A stretch of DNA of 64,000 bases from Candidatus Poseidoniaceae archaeon (GTDB taxonomy: Archaea; Thermoplasmatota; Poseidoniia; Poseidoniales; Poseidoniaceae), in contig CASIAI010000002.1 of NCBI GenBank assembly GCA_949372655.1, positions 231,184-295,183 of the forward strand, written 5' to 3'. Made by a program: the position numbers and the translations under genes. How positions within the stretch are numbered: the stretch's first letter is position 1; each line of letters opens with the position of its first letter. Positions 45,377 to 53,722 of the stretch are shown one piece after another. The notes under the pieces are model-generated. The model had not been told where the DNA came from. It ran no database searches and saw only the letters and a list, made by a program, of their open reading frames with translations.

Positions 45377-46710
45377 TGGCTGAGAAAACTAATACTATTT
45401 TCCGAGCTCTTGACCGTAAAGCAGCAGCAGTCACTGAATTCACTATGCGCCAGTACAGAACTAAACTTTCCACATGGGTTGTTTTGATTGTTGGATTTTT
45501 AGTGATCAGTATACTCTTACTATTCTATGTTGATGGAATGCAGCAGGGCTATGAGTCAATAGATAACGATGGTGATTCAGCTGATTGGGATGGTGATGGA
45601 TATCCTACTGGTCAAGAACGAGTGTATGGAACAGACCCGTATTCTGCCGATTCTCATCCTGGTCTGTTGGTTCCACCGGTGGAGCCCGACCCGCCAGAAA
45701 AATGGATAGATGAAGATGATTTTGATTGGAATTCAACTCCAGGTGCAGGGCAAACAATATCTGTAGGTTACGATGATGACGGTGATTGCAATCGAGAGGA
45801 TAGAACCGATTCACAGAAAGATTCCAATGACAATAACATCCCCTGTGATGTAGTTCTTCAAGGTCCAATAGAACTTGTGTCAGAAGGTTTTACTGTAGAG
45901 GCCGATAACTTTGTCGACGAAGACCCTGATGATGCCGCCTATGCAAAAGAAGCAATTCATAGAGCGTCAATATTGGCTATCGGTAAACTCGGATTTGTAT
46001 TCATTATCGGAATATTTGTTCCACTATTTTTGGCTACAGGACTTATCAGAGATGAGATGTCTTCAGGAACAATGCACTACATGTTGTCTAAACCAATAGC
46101 TAGAACAGAGGTGTTTCTTTACAGAATATTGGGATACTTGGGGATAGTGTGGCCATATTTGGCGATACTTGTTTTCATTTCAGCCATAGTTACTGGTTTG
46201 GCTGGCCCAAGTGATTCGTTTTTCAGATTCTCGGATTTTGGAATCTGGTTATCGGTCTTATTTGCCGCGATGCTGGCGACATTAGTTTATGGGATGCTGT
46301 TCTGTTTCTTTGGAGTACTTTGGAGGTATGGAGTGATTTTAGCAATTCCTTTCGCAGCATGGGAACTTGGGATGGCGTTACTTTCAATGGGAGTACCGGA
46401 ATCATCTATACTTAGATTCTCAGTAATTGGTTGGTCTTTGACAATTATAGACTCTGCAGCCATGCTAGTTTGGCCAGATTTAGATATATTCATCCAAATG
46501 GGCCTATGGGGCGGTGGTGGTGATGGAACAGGACTATTTGGTAGTTCAATTGAAGGTGCAGTTCCACTAAATTACTTCAGTTCCAAGCCTGGACTTGGCA
46601 ATTTCAGTCCATTTGTTTCGATGCTTATTTCTACAATTGTACTACTTGTTCAAGCGGCAGCCCTATGGTTGGTCGGTGGACTAATATTCAAAGGAAAGGA
46701 AATTGAATGA
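45376..46710 (+). CDS. ABC-2 type permease with an external calcium-binding-like loop, second pair
   Basis: TM helix 1 (LSTWVVLIVGFLVISILLLF, about residues 32-51) is followed by an external loop of about 145 residues rich in Asp. It contains a thrombospondin type 3-like unit (DNDGDSADWDGDGYPTGQ, then YGTDPYSADSHPG) and a second Asp/Cys unit (DDDGDCNREDRTDSQKDSND, then NNIPCD) resembling an excalibur-type repeat. Five more TM helices follow, with LIRDEMSSGTMHYMLSKPIA as the coupling segment. The ATG at 45376 follows GGAGGT by eight bases; the GTG at 45373 overlaps the previous stop. The acidic loop suggests calcium-dependent contact with the surface layer. Confidence 0.82.
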   Translation: MAEKTNTIFRALDRKAAAVTEFTMRQYRTKLSTWVVLIVGFLVISILLLFYVDGMQQGYESIDNDGDSADWDGDGYPTGQERVYGTDPYSADSHPGLLVPPVEPDPPEKWIDEDDFDWNSTPGAGQTISVGYDDDGDCNREDRTDSQKDSNDNNIPCDVVLQGPIELVSEGFTVEADNFVDEDPDDAAYAKEAIHRASILAIGKLGFVFIIGIFVPLFLATGLIRDEMSSGTMHYMLSKPIARTEVFLYRILGYLGIVWPYLAILVFISAIVTGLAGPSDSFFRFSDFGIWLSVLFAAMLATLVYGMLFCFFGVLWRYGVILAIPFAAWELGMALLSMGVPESSILRFSVIGWSLTIIDSAAMLVWPDLDIFIQMGLWGGGGDGTGLFGSSIEGAVPLNYFSSKPGLGNFSPFVSMLISTIVLLVQAAALWLVGGLIFKGKEIE

Positions 46711-47912
46711 GTTCTGAAATGGAATCGTTTACCGGTGACCTTTCACGTATGTGGAAATTACAAGAAAGGCCCCCGCTAAATCACCTTACTTGGGATTGGT
46801 GGTGGTGGCTTTTGATGCTTGAGGATGAAAATGGAAATCCAAGTGGAAAGCAACTGATGGTTCTATGGTCTACTAAAGATAATTCAAAAGTAACAGTTAG
46901 TGATACAATTTGGGAGCCTGAAGGTCGCCCTGGGTTTGATGAAGAGAGTGGAATCGCGCTAGATGGTATGGTATGTGCTTGGTGGTATGATGGTAAGAGA
47001 ATGCATGAGCCATTGATAAAGAGAAAATGTAGAATCATCACAATGGATGATACTCATTCAAAGTGGCCAAATTCATCAGATGATTCTGGGCGCGGTGGAG
47101 GTGCAGTTGTACCGCTTCTGGAAGATGATTTATCGATGGGTTTGAAAAGTGACCTATCCGAGTTCTGGCTTAACCTTACCGCAGATGAACAACCAGTTCC
47201 AGGATTAGTTCCTGAAAAGATGAAATTTAAAATCACTCCTTGGAATGAGGCGATGTCTACAGCAAGACATGCTACAGCCACATATGCGATGAATATGGGC
47301 TATGATATTCTTAGACTACACGGCTGTAAAGTGGAAGGTAGTTTAGATGATGAGAATATCAAAGGAACTGCATATTTCCAAAAAGTGTGTGTACAAGCCC
47401 CTTCAGTTCCGTGGTATTGGGGTGTTTTACATCTTGATGACGGCTCATACATTGACTGGTTCTTACCACACCTAAGTTTCACAATAGCTGCACGTGATAA
47501 TAGGCCATGGAAGAAACGTGATTTAACCCATATTAGTCTTTCACAAGGCGGCCTATTTCATGATGCTAAAAATAACCGCTCTGAAAAGTTCACTCACGTA
47601 CAAATTGCGAAAGAGATATCTAACCGCTCCGAAGGTAAACATGGACATCATCCTGGTGCCCCTTTGCCAAGTTTCATTATCAAGATGTGGAATAATAAAA
47701 CCAGTATATCTCTTAGAGCTGATGCAGTTGATCGTGCCCATTGGACCTTTGAGCAACCCACTAGGGGAGGGCTAACCTCGCATTTCACCTACAATGAATA
47801 TCCTCTTGAAACAAAATATCTCAAAATAGTAGATGAAACAGGAATCCGTACCCATAATGACTATTCTTGGATAAGAGGTAATGCAGAACATTCTTGGGGC
47901 CTTCTTCACTGA
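46707..47912 (+). CDS. AttH/CrtC-like lipocalin-fold protein linked to the ABC cluster
   Basis: Possible lipocalin-fold protein of the AttH/CrtC (carotenoid 1,2-hydratase-like) superfamily. The evidence is the Trp-rich paired strands: HLTWDWWWWLLMLEDENG near the N-terminus, and WYWGVLHLDDGSYIDWFLPH at the centre with the typical Trp-x-W......DG pattern. AttH proteins are known from operons with ABC transporters (AttEFGH), and here the start overlaps the second permease by four bases. No signal peptide is visible, so it is probably cytoplasmic. Length 401. The family assignment is by fold-level resemblance only. Alternative: an unrelated beta-barrel enzyme acting on the transported lipid. Confidence 0.5.
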   Translation: MSSEMESFTGDLSRMWKLQERPPLNHLTWDWWWWLLMLEDENGNPSGKQLMVLWSTKDNSKVTVSDTIWEPEGRPGFDEESGIALDGMVCAWWYDGKRMHEPLIKRKCRIITMDDTHSKWPNSSDDSGRGGGAVVPLLEDDLSMGLKSDLSEFWLNLTADEQPVPGLVPEKMKFKITPWNEAMSTARHATATYAMNMGYDILRLHGCKVEGSLDDENIKGTAYFQKVCVQAPSVPWYWGVLHLDDGSYIDWFLPHLSFTIAARDNRPWKKRDLTHISLSQGGLFHDAKNNRSEKFTHVQIAKEISNRSEGKHGHHPGAPLPSFIIKMWNNKTSISLRADAVDRAHWTFEQPTRGGLTSHFTYNEYPLETKYLKIVDETGIRTHNDYSWIRGNAEHSWGLLH

Positions 47913-47980
47913 CTTTTCTCTTTATGAAGGGGGAAGGTTCATGATGGATAAGTCACTAAAGCCATATTAGGAGGCTTACT

Positions 47981-49000
47981 ATGAGTGATGAAGTAACCGA
48001 AGAAAAGACAACTGATGAAGAGTCGGAAGTAAAAAATGCCGAAAAATTAGCCAAGACCTTTCGTTTAATCGACGGAGAAGAAATATTATTGACAAAGAAG
48101 CCGAGTATCTTCGCCTTTTTGGGATTATATGTACTTGGTGCCGTAGTTTTACTACTACACTTAATTTTTGGACATGTTGAATCACTTGGTAATGATGCTG
48201 AAGGTTTCATGGGCGTAGTTTGGGCTTTTATCGATTTCACTACCAGCGACCAAATGTCTTTCAGTTTCGTCTTTGCAATGCTTTTCCTTACTTGGTTAAA
48301 TCGATTGATGAATACCTCGACATCTGGAAGATGGGTTACAATGTGGTTGTTTTTGGTAGCTGTAACTCCAGTTATTATTCAGTTTGATGATTTCCTTGGG
48401 TTCATGTCCAACTTATTTGGAATGGATAACGATATGGATTTCATTCCTTTCGGATATAGTTTCACAATCTTTGGAATTGTATACAGTGGATTATTTTGGC
48501 TTTTGACATTCTACTATCAAAATAGTTTCCACTATGCTATAACTTCCGATGCGGTGATTTTCGAGCACAGTTTCTTATTATCAAGAGCTCATCGAAGAAT
48601 TCTTTTCGATAGAATCTCTGAAGTAATTGTAGATCGTTCACCAGTTGGAACTATTTGTGGTTTCGCTACAGTCTCAATATTGACTGATTCAGGTGTTGGG
48701 ATTGTCGATGAGACCTTAGGTGCTGGTGGTGCAGTATCAATGCCAGGTACAGCCGAAAAAGTGGATGATTCTGCTGCTGGTAAAGCAGGAAAATCCTTGA
48801 TTCGCTCTTTCTTTGCTTTGATGAGTTATCAGAGAACCATCAAAACGGTAAGGCCAGACCCTAAGCATTGCTTCTACTCCATTAGACACTGGGAAAAGTG
48901 TAAGATGTTGCTAAATGAAATGCATAAAAAGCATAGCCAATCCAACCTTTTGAGTGACCTTAAGGACTCAATTACAGGAACAAATTCGGATGAAGATTGA
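47981..49000 (+). CDS. PH-domain (bPH2-like) membrane protein
   Basis: Four TM helices (about residues 45-70, 90-115, 120-138 and 160-185) are followed by a bacterial-PH-like domain (HYAITSDAVIFEHSFLLSRA, then HRRILFDRISEVIVDRS, TICGFATVSI). The YAIT...V...G.l....R.i....I..V pattern is that of YdbS/YdbT-type proteins. The start has an excellent AGGAGG seven bases upstream. The following gene begins within its last codons only if an upstream start is used. Role in membrane homeostasis is likely but unproven. Confidence 0.75.
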   Translation: MSDEVTEEKTTDEESEVKNAEKLAKTFRLIDGEEILLTKKPSIFAFLGLYVLGAVVLLLHLIFGHVESLGNDAEGFMGVVWAFIDFTTSDQMSFSFVFAMLFLTWLNRLMNTSTSGRWVTMWLFLVAVTPVIIQFDDFLGFMSNLFGMDNDMDFIPFGYSFTIFGIVYSGLFWLLTFYYQNSFHYAITSDAVIFEHSFLLSRAHRRILFDRISEVIVDRSPVGTICGFATVSILTDSGVGIVDETLGAGGAVSMPGTAEKVDDSAAGKAGKSLIRSFFALMSYQRTIKTVRPDPKHCFYSIRHWEKCKMLLNEMHKKHSQSNLLSDLKDSITGTNSDED

Positions 49001-49062
49001 ACTCTTCCAAGCGAGTCTTTCAAGAACTGAAACCTCTCCCCCCCATTTGTAGAGGACTTATT

Positions 49063-49581
49063 ATGAGCGACGAGATATTAGAATCAGCGATTGAATTGTT
49101 TAGAGGTGGCGACTTAGCAGGTGCTGTTGCCGATTTGGAAGCAAAGGCAAAAACCCATTCTGGTGTAGCCATTGTGCATCACACATTTGCAGAATTTGCA
49201 AATATGCTAAATACAGAAGAACAAGAAGATGTTGTCCCTGGTGGCAAGATTATGATGTCTTACAAGAAAGCCATGCAACTTGATGAAGAGAATGTCGAAT
49301 ATATCGCAGATTTTGCAGCCTTCGCACTCGAATGCCGACGTGTACCAGTGGCTGTCAAAGAATTTCAGAGATATTCCAAGAAATTGGAGATTGAAGATAT
49401 ACCTGTAGATGATATTCTCTACCAAGCAAGCAGAAACTTAGTGGATGCCATCGAAGTGATGGACCCTTCCCGTAAAGCCTCAACTGTACAACCATGGTTG
49501 AAGCAGGCTCTATTGTGGGCTGTTGGAGGCTTAGGATTTAGCGTCGAAGAAGCCATTGAAGTACTTGGTAGCGAAGACTGA
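49063..49581 (+). CDS. TPR-like cytoplasmic protein
   Basis: Small all-helical protein. From the ATG at 49063 it reads MSDEILESAIELFRGGDLAG, AVADLEAKAKTHSGVAIVHH, which is one helical pair of TPR type. KAMQLDEENVEYIADFAAFA, LECRRVPVAVKEFQRY forms a second TPR-like pair. An in-frame ATG at 48997 overlaps the previous gene and encodes 22 non-helical residues, so it is rejected. The downstream truA starts 9 bases later, so the PH-domain, TPR and truA genes probably form one transcript. Partner unknown. Confidence 0.6.
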   Translation: MSDEILESAIELFRGGDLAGAVADLEAKAKTHSGVAIVHHTFAEFANMLNTEEQEDVVPGGKIMMSYKKAMQLDEENVEYIADFAAFALECRRVPVAVKEFQRYSKKLEIEDIPVDDILYQASRNLVDAIEVMDPSRKASTVQPWLKQALLWAVGGLGFSVEEAIEVLGSED

Positions 49582-49590
49582 GGTGGAACT

Positions 49591-50508
49591 TTGACGAACG
49601 ACTACGTTCGTCTTGCCTTTCGCATTGGATATCTAGGCGATAGTTTCCATGGTAGCCAAATTCAACCTGATGTCAAAACAGTTCAGGGTGAATTGGTTAA
49701 AGCCTTCAATCAATTAAAATGGCTTGACCATACATTAGAAGGTCATAATCTAGTTCTTTCAAGTCGAACTGATGCTGGTGTCAATGTCAGATTGAATGGT
49801 GGTGTAGTCACGATAAAGAGAAGTTTGTGGGAAGCATTGACTCCTCGTAAAATGATTAGAGCAGTCGATGACCATATCTCAGATGAAATCGCATTTTTAG
49901 ATGTGCATGAAGTTGATGAACAATGGAATCCTCGAATTGCCAAGCATCGAGTTTACAGATATCGACTGGAAGGGATAGAATCATGGAAATATCCCGGTGA
50001 GGTTTTTTCACAATGGCTTAATCTTTTTGTTGGAACTTATGATGCTCGAAATTTTGCTAGAATGGAAGAGGGAAAGAATCCATTGAGGAAGATTTTCTCT
50101 TGTTCCCCTTGGATTGTCCAAGGTCGAGTTGTTGGCTTTGAAATAATAGGGGAAGCATTTCTTTGGAATCAAGTCCGTCGTACAGCAATGGCTCTATTCA
50201 AACTATCATCAGGTGAATTATCTATTGATGACATAAAGAATGCTATTTCTGACCCCTTAACACCAGTGGATTTTGGTGTTGCTCCTCCCGACTGGTTGGT
50301 ATTATGGGGGGTTTCTTGGGAGAAGTTCCCTATTCCTGCAGAGGGGAACACTGAATTTACATTTACCGAAGTTCCCAGTGATTTAGCACTTGAAAGGACT
50401 ATGCGTGGAAGGTGGGAACATGGAGCACGCTTGGAAATGAAAAGTATGCTATACCATGAGTGGGCTTATCTAGGCAGACTACCCGTTGTAAAACACAATC
50501 CAGATTAG
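49591..50508 (+). CDS. truA: tRNA pseudouridine(38-40) synthase
   Basis: Isomerises uridines in the anticodon arm of tRNA. The catalytic aspartate is D61 in SSRTDAGV, the invariant TruA motif. FRIGYLGDSFHGSQIQPDVK opens the fold, KHRVYRYRLEG and FSCSPWIVQGRVVGFEIIGE, AFLWNQVRRTAM match conserved segments. Length 305 is typical. The start is TTG at 49591, preceded by GAGGTGG; no ATG is suitably placed. Convergent with ribK, overlapping by four bases. Confidence 0.93.
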   Translation: MTNDYVRLAFRIGYLGDSFHGSQIQPDVKTVQGELVKAFNQLKWLDHTLEGHNLVLSSRTDAGVNVRLNGGVVTIKRSLWEALTPRKMIRAVDDHISDEIAFLDVHEVDEQWNPRIAKHRVYRYRLEGIESWKYPGEVFSQWLNLFVGTYDARNFARMEEGKNPLRKIFSCSPWIVQGRVVGFEIIGEAFLWNQVRRTAMALFKLSSGELSIDDIKNAISDPLTPVDFGVAPPDWLVLWGVSWEKFPIPAEGNTEFTFTEVPSDLALERTMRGRWEHGARLEMKSMLYHEWAYLGRLPVVKHNPD

Positions 50509-51068
50509 TTTAATTCCAGTTCCAGTTCTACTTCATCACCGTCTTTTAGATCAAGGTGTTCTCTTAGGAAAGTAGGAGAGATGACCTCTACTACATCGAA
50601 GTGTCTGGTCAAATCAGGAATAAGTACTGCACAATCTACTGTTCTTTCACCAACAATAAATTCGGCTTTGAAAGCAGTAGCTCCACCGAATGAAATACCA
50701 TCTCTAAGGAATCCCCTGATTCGATGACTTTCAATCTGCTCTAGAGGGACTTTCTTTGCTTCCTCGAGATCTTGTTGTTCTGCATCGAGTGTATCTATTC
50801 CAGATTTCATTCTCAAAGCAATATAATTGATTAGATTAGACTGAGAGACGCTTAGATTTAGAGTTCCTGGCCACACCGTCTTACCTATCAAAGAGAGAAA
50901 TTGTTCTTGGTAGTGCTTTTGAGCCATGAATACATGTGCTCTGCCAAGTCCACTACTGACTATTCCACTTATCCGCACAGGCATCCGAAGAGCCCGCCCT
51001 TTTTGAGTTTCATGTATTTTTCTTGTTGCGAAACGATACAAAAGCACTTCAAGTATCACCCCTTCCAT
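50505..51068 (-). CDS. ribK: CTP-dependent riboflavin kinase (archaeal RibK)
   Basis: Phosphorylates riboflavin to FMN with CTP, an archaea-specific enzyme (DUF120). Signature residues are SGIVSSGLGRAHVFMA (G.V.SGLG.A..F), VWPGTLNLSVS (the Y/WPGTLN motif), RGFLRDGISFGG, and the end VVEVISPTFLREHLDLKDGD. The start ATG at 51068 lies 15 bases from the divergent ATG at 51084. An internal ATG at 50984 (MPVRISGIVSSG) matches the usual short-form start and may be the true one, since residues 1-28 resemble nothing in the family. Confidence 0.9.
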   Translation of the reverse strand: MEGVILEVLLYRFATRKIHETQKGRALRMPVRISGIVSSGLGRAHVFMAQKHYQEQFLSLIGKTVWPGTLNLSVSQSNLINYIALRMKSGIDTLDAEQQDLEEAKKVPLEQIESHRIRGFLRDGISFGGATAFKAEFIVGERTVDCAVLIPDLTRHFDVVEVISPTFLREHLDLKDGDEVELELELN

Positions 51069-51083
51069 CCCTTTGGTGAGACT

Positions 51084-52265
51084 ATGCCTAGTGATATGTC
51101 ATGGATGAAAGAAAGGTATGAACAACTATCTTCACAATCATTATTGTGGGAACCTCCAACTCTAGAAAGTTCCAATGAACCTAGGTGTACTATTGAGGGT
51201 AAGCCTACAATTATGTTATCCTCCAACAACTATCTAAACTTGACAACCCACCCAAAAGTCGTTGAAGCCATGATTTCAGCAACCAGAAAATATGGTACTG
51301 GTAGTGGAAGCGTTAGGGCTATTGCAGGTACAATGGACATACATTTGGAAGCGGAAAGAAAAGTTGCTGAATTTAAAAAAGTTGAATCATCTCTAATCTA
51401 TTCCGCTGGATACACTGTCAATGTTGGTCTTATCCCTACTCTTGTTTCAGGTCCTCAGGATGTAATTATCAGCGATGAATTAAATCATGGTTCCATAATT
51501 GATGGAGTTAGATTAACCAAAGCAAGTCGTGGCGTATATGCGCACAACGACATGGGTGAATTGGAGGCGGTTCTTCGTCAACATGAGAACAGTGGTCGTA
51601 AATTGATTATTACCGATGGTGTGTTTTCAATGGATGGGGATATGGCGCCACTAGACGAAATCCATAAGTTGGCAGACGAATATGATGCTATGATATATGT
51701 CGATGATTGTCATGGTGAAGGAGTTCTTGGAGATGGCGGAGCAGGTATTGTTGACCACTTCAAATTACAAGGCAAAGTCGACTTTGAGGTCGGGTCTTTC
51801 TCAAAGGCACTTGGTGTACAAGGTGGAATTCTTGCAGGTAGTGAAATGACTAGGAATTATGCACTAAATCATTCACGCTCATGGCTTCTTTCTGGCTCAC
51901 AACCCCCTGGTGTAGCAGCAGCACAAAAAGCAGCGGTGGAAGTACTGATGGAAGAACCAGAACATCATCAAAAACTCTGGGAAAATACCAATTATTTTAG
52001 AAAAGAATTACAAAATCTAGGTTTTGATACAGGAGTTTCTACTACCCCAATTATCCCAGTTATGTGTGGTGAATCGAGTATTGCTAAATCGATGACTAAT
52101 TCTCTTGCTAAGCATGGTGTAATGGCAGGAGCGATTGTATTTCCTATGGTCGCTAGAGATAAAGCACGAATTCGTACGCAGATGTCTTCTGGGCTTTCAA
52201 GAGAAGACCTTGATGAAGTACTTTCTATATTCGAGAAAGTAGGACCTGAAGTCGGAATAATCTAA
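51084..52265 (+). CDS. Alpha-oxoamine synthase (glycine C-acetyltransferase / KBL-BioF type)
   Basis: PLP enzyme that condenses glycine or alanine with an acyl-CoA, or cleaves 2-amino-3-ketobutyrate. SSNNYLNLTTHPKV, GTGSGSVRAIAGTMDIHLEA and YVDDCHGEGVLGDGGAG (PLP-ring Asp and His) are all typical. The Schiff-base lysine is in VGSFSKALGVQGG. The ATG at 51084 has GGTGAG four bases upstream; an upstream ATG at 50901 would encode a spurious 61-residue leader antisense to ribK. No biotin or threonine catabolic genes are adjacent, so KBL versus BioF cannot be decided; KBL is slightly favoured by length (393). Confidence 0.88.
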   Translation: MPSDMSWMKERYEQLSSQSLLWEPPTLESSNEPRCTIEGKPTIMLSSNNYLNLTTHPKVVEAMISATRKYGTGSGSVRAIAGTMDIHLEAERKVAEFKKVESSLIYSAGYTVNVGLIPTLVSGPQDVIISDELNHGSIIDGVRLTKASRGVYAHNDMGELEAVLRQHENSGRKLIITDGVFSMDGDMAPLDEIHKLADEYDAMIYVDDCHGEGVLGDGGAGIVDHFKLQGKVDFEVGSFSKALGVQGGILAGSEMTRNYALNHSRSWLLSGSQPPGVAAAQKAAVEVLMEEPEHHQKLWENTNYFRKELQNLGFDTGVSTTPIIPVMCGESSIAKSMTNSLAKHGVMAGAIVFPMVARDKARIRTQMSSGLSREDLDEVLSIFEKVGPEVGII

Positions 52266-52880
52266 TTATTCGGACTCGAAATCATTTATTACTGATATGA
52301 GTTCAGTATCTTTAAAATCTTCATCAATAGTTAATTTTTCATAACTTTTTTCTTCACTTTCTATTGACTCGAAAGGATTTCTACCATCTTCTATCATACA
52401 TAATAGGCGCCATCTAGGGGCCCATGATAAATGGACATACATAGGACCGGGAAGGAGCATTAACAGCCATGATAATGCTGCTGGGATCTGTAAAATATCT
52501 GTTCGGTCAATAGTCAGAAGAGCCAACCCTAAAAACGGCATAGGATAGAGAATTGAACGTGGAGGAGCGGCAGGGAATCTTCCGGTAAAACTCACTATTA
52601 TAGTAGAACAAAGTCCTAGGAAGAAGCAAGCGACTAGCAGAAGGCAACAATGAAGCCCCCAGTCAGTGAGCCAACCAGCATGGTCGTCATTGGCAAAACG
52701 ATATGGAAGTAGTAGTGCAACTGCAACTAATAGTCCGTAAAATCCTCCTATATTAGATGGGTGAGAAAGCCAAAGCGGCAACTTGGTGAACAATTTGGAG
52801 AGAGATGTTCCGAGGAGTGTCTCACTTTCTTTGGAATCAAGAGACTCAATCTTTAATTTCCAGTTTGACAGTCTATTCAC
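52266..52880 (-). CDS. Membrane protein, about four TM helices
   Basis: Not recognised. Starts at GTG 52880. A hydrophilic N-terminus (about 35 residues) is followed by four hydrophobic segments: NIGGFYGLLVAVALLLPYRF, WGLHCCLLLVACFFLGLCST, ILYPMPFLGLALLTID and IPAALSWLLMLLPGPM. The C-terminal 50 residues are acidic and cytoplasmic in the predicted topology (SIESEEKSYEKLTIDEDFKD). Its stop abuts the stop of the convergent oxoamine synthase gene. Possibly co-transcribed with the next upstream gene, which begins 52 bases away. Confidence 0.5.
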   Translation of the reverse strand: MNRLSNWKLKIESLDSKESETLLGTSLSKLFTKLPLWLSHPSNIGGFYGLLVAVALLLPYRFANDDHAGWLTDWGLHCCLLLVACFFLGLCSTIIVSFTGRFPAAPPRSILYPMPFLGLALLTIDRTDILQIPAALSWLLMLLPGPMYVHLSWAPRWRLLCMIEDGRNPFESIESEEKSYEKLTIDEDFKDTELISVINDFESE

Positions 52881-52932
52881 AAATCATCGAAAACGATTAA
52901 GCCTTTGAATATACAGGGCAAAAATTGAATAT

Positions 52933-53577
52933 TCATTCGCTTCTTCCAATCATTTTCGAAATCGGCCCAGCTATTTCCATCTCTTCTTCACCCATCCACT
53001 CTCTTTCAAGCAGTCCACTTTCCTCATCTTCTCTTACTCTAGCCTCTTCAATATCATCTTGTACTTCGTTAACAGCATCACGCAGTGATAATGCTTGATT
53101 AATGAGGGTAACCTGCATTTTAAGAATCTTATAATTGGTTGAACTACTAAAATGACCGATACTTGTATAATTTTCATTATCCTCTACAATATTGTAGCCA
53201 CCAATTAAATCATCTTTTAATAGTTTTAATCTATACTTTCCTGGACTAATCCAATTATTATTAGAGAGCCCGATATACACCTCAGCATTGCCCATCGGCT
53301 GTTCATCGAAAAACGGATGATTCAGATTTACGGCTAAAGGGGTATTCATTATGGCTAATTGTGTTGGTAAAAATAGTATAGAAGCGAGAGCAATCATCAT
53401 CAAAGTAATGATAATCGACCATATTGGTAGTTCTAGAGAAATCCATGACATAATCGATATCAAGCCCAATGCCAAGATTACCAAAACCATCAATATGAGT
53501 TGATTTCTCTGAGGCTTTGATACAGGTAACTGATGAAATGTTAGCATCCCTTTGGGTAGTTCACCTTCCTCTGCCAT
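52933..53577 (-). CDS. Membrane protein with two N-terminal TM helices and acidic C-terminal domain
   Basis: Not recognised. After 25 soluble residues, two adjacent TM helices (LILMVLVILALGLISIMSW and IWSIIITLMMIALASILFL) are followed by a soluble domain of about 140 residues. That domain includes LNHPFFDEQPMGNAEVYIGL, a beta-strand-rich part (YRLKLLKDDLIGGYNIVED) and a long acidic helix (INQALSLRDAVNEVQDDIEE, then ARVREDEESGLLER). Topology suggests the soluble domain faces the cytoplasm or the exterior with equal likelihood. Divergent from the DUF835 gene. Confidence 0.5.
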   Translation of the reverse strand: MAEEGELPKGMLTFHQLPVSKPQRNQLILMVLVILALGLISIMSWISLELPIWSIIITLMMIALASILFLPTQLAIMNTPLAVNLNHPFFDEQPMGNAEVYIGLSNNNWISPGKYRLKLLKDDLIGGYNIVEDNENYTSIGHFSSSTNYKILKMQVTLINQALSLRDAVNEVQDDIEEARVREDEESGLLEREWMGEEEMEIAGPISKMIGRSE

Positions 53578-53722
53578 AACGTGTGCTAATAATTAGACCA
53601 ATTAGACTTTACAATCACTTGATGGTGTTTTACAAGTAGTATCAAAACCTAACTTTTCCTAGAATTTCATCCGCACCTTTCAAGAACATATAGTGAAGGC
53701 TTGACCCGTAGGGGTCTATCTA

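Noticed and set aside
50901..51083. 61-residue N-terminal extension of the alpha-oxoamine synthase
   Set aside because: It is antisense to ribK, Cys/His/Pro-rich and absent from the family; the ATG at 51084 has a good GGTGAG site.
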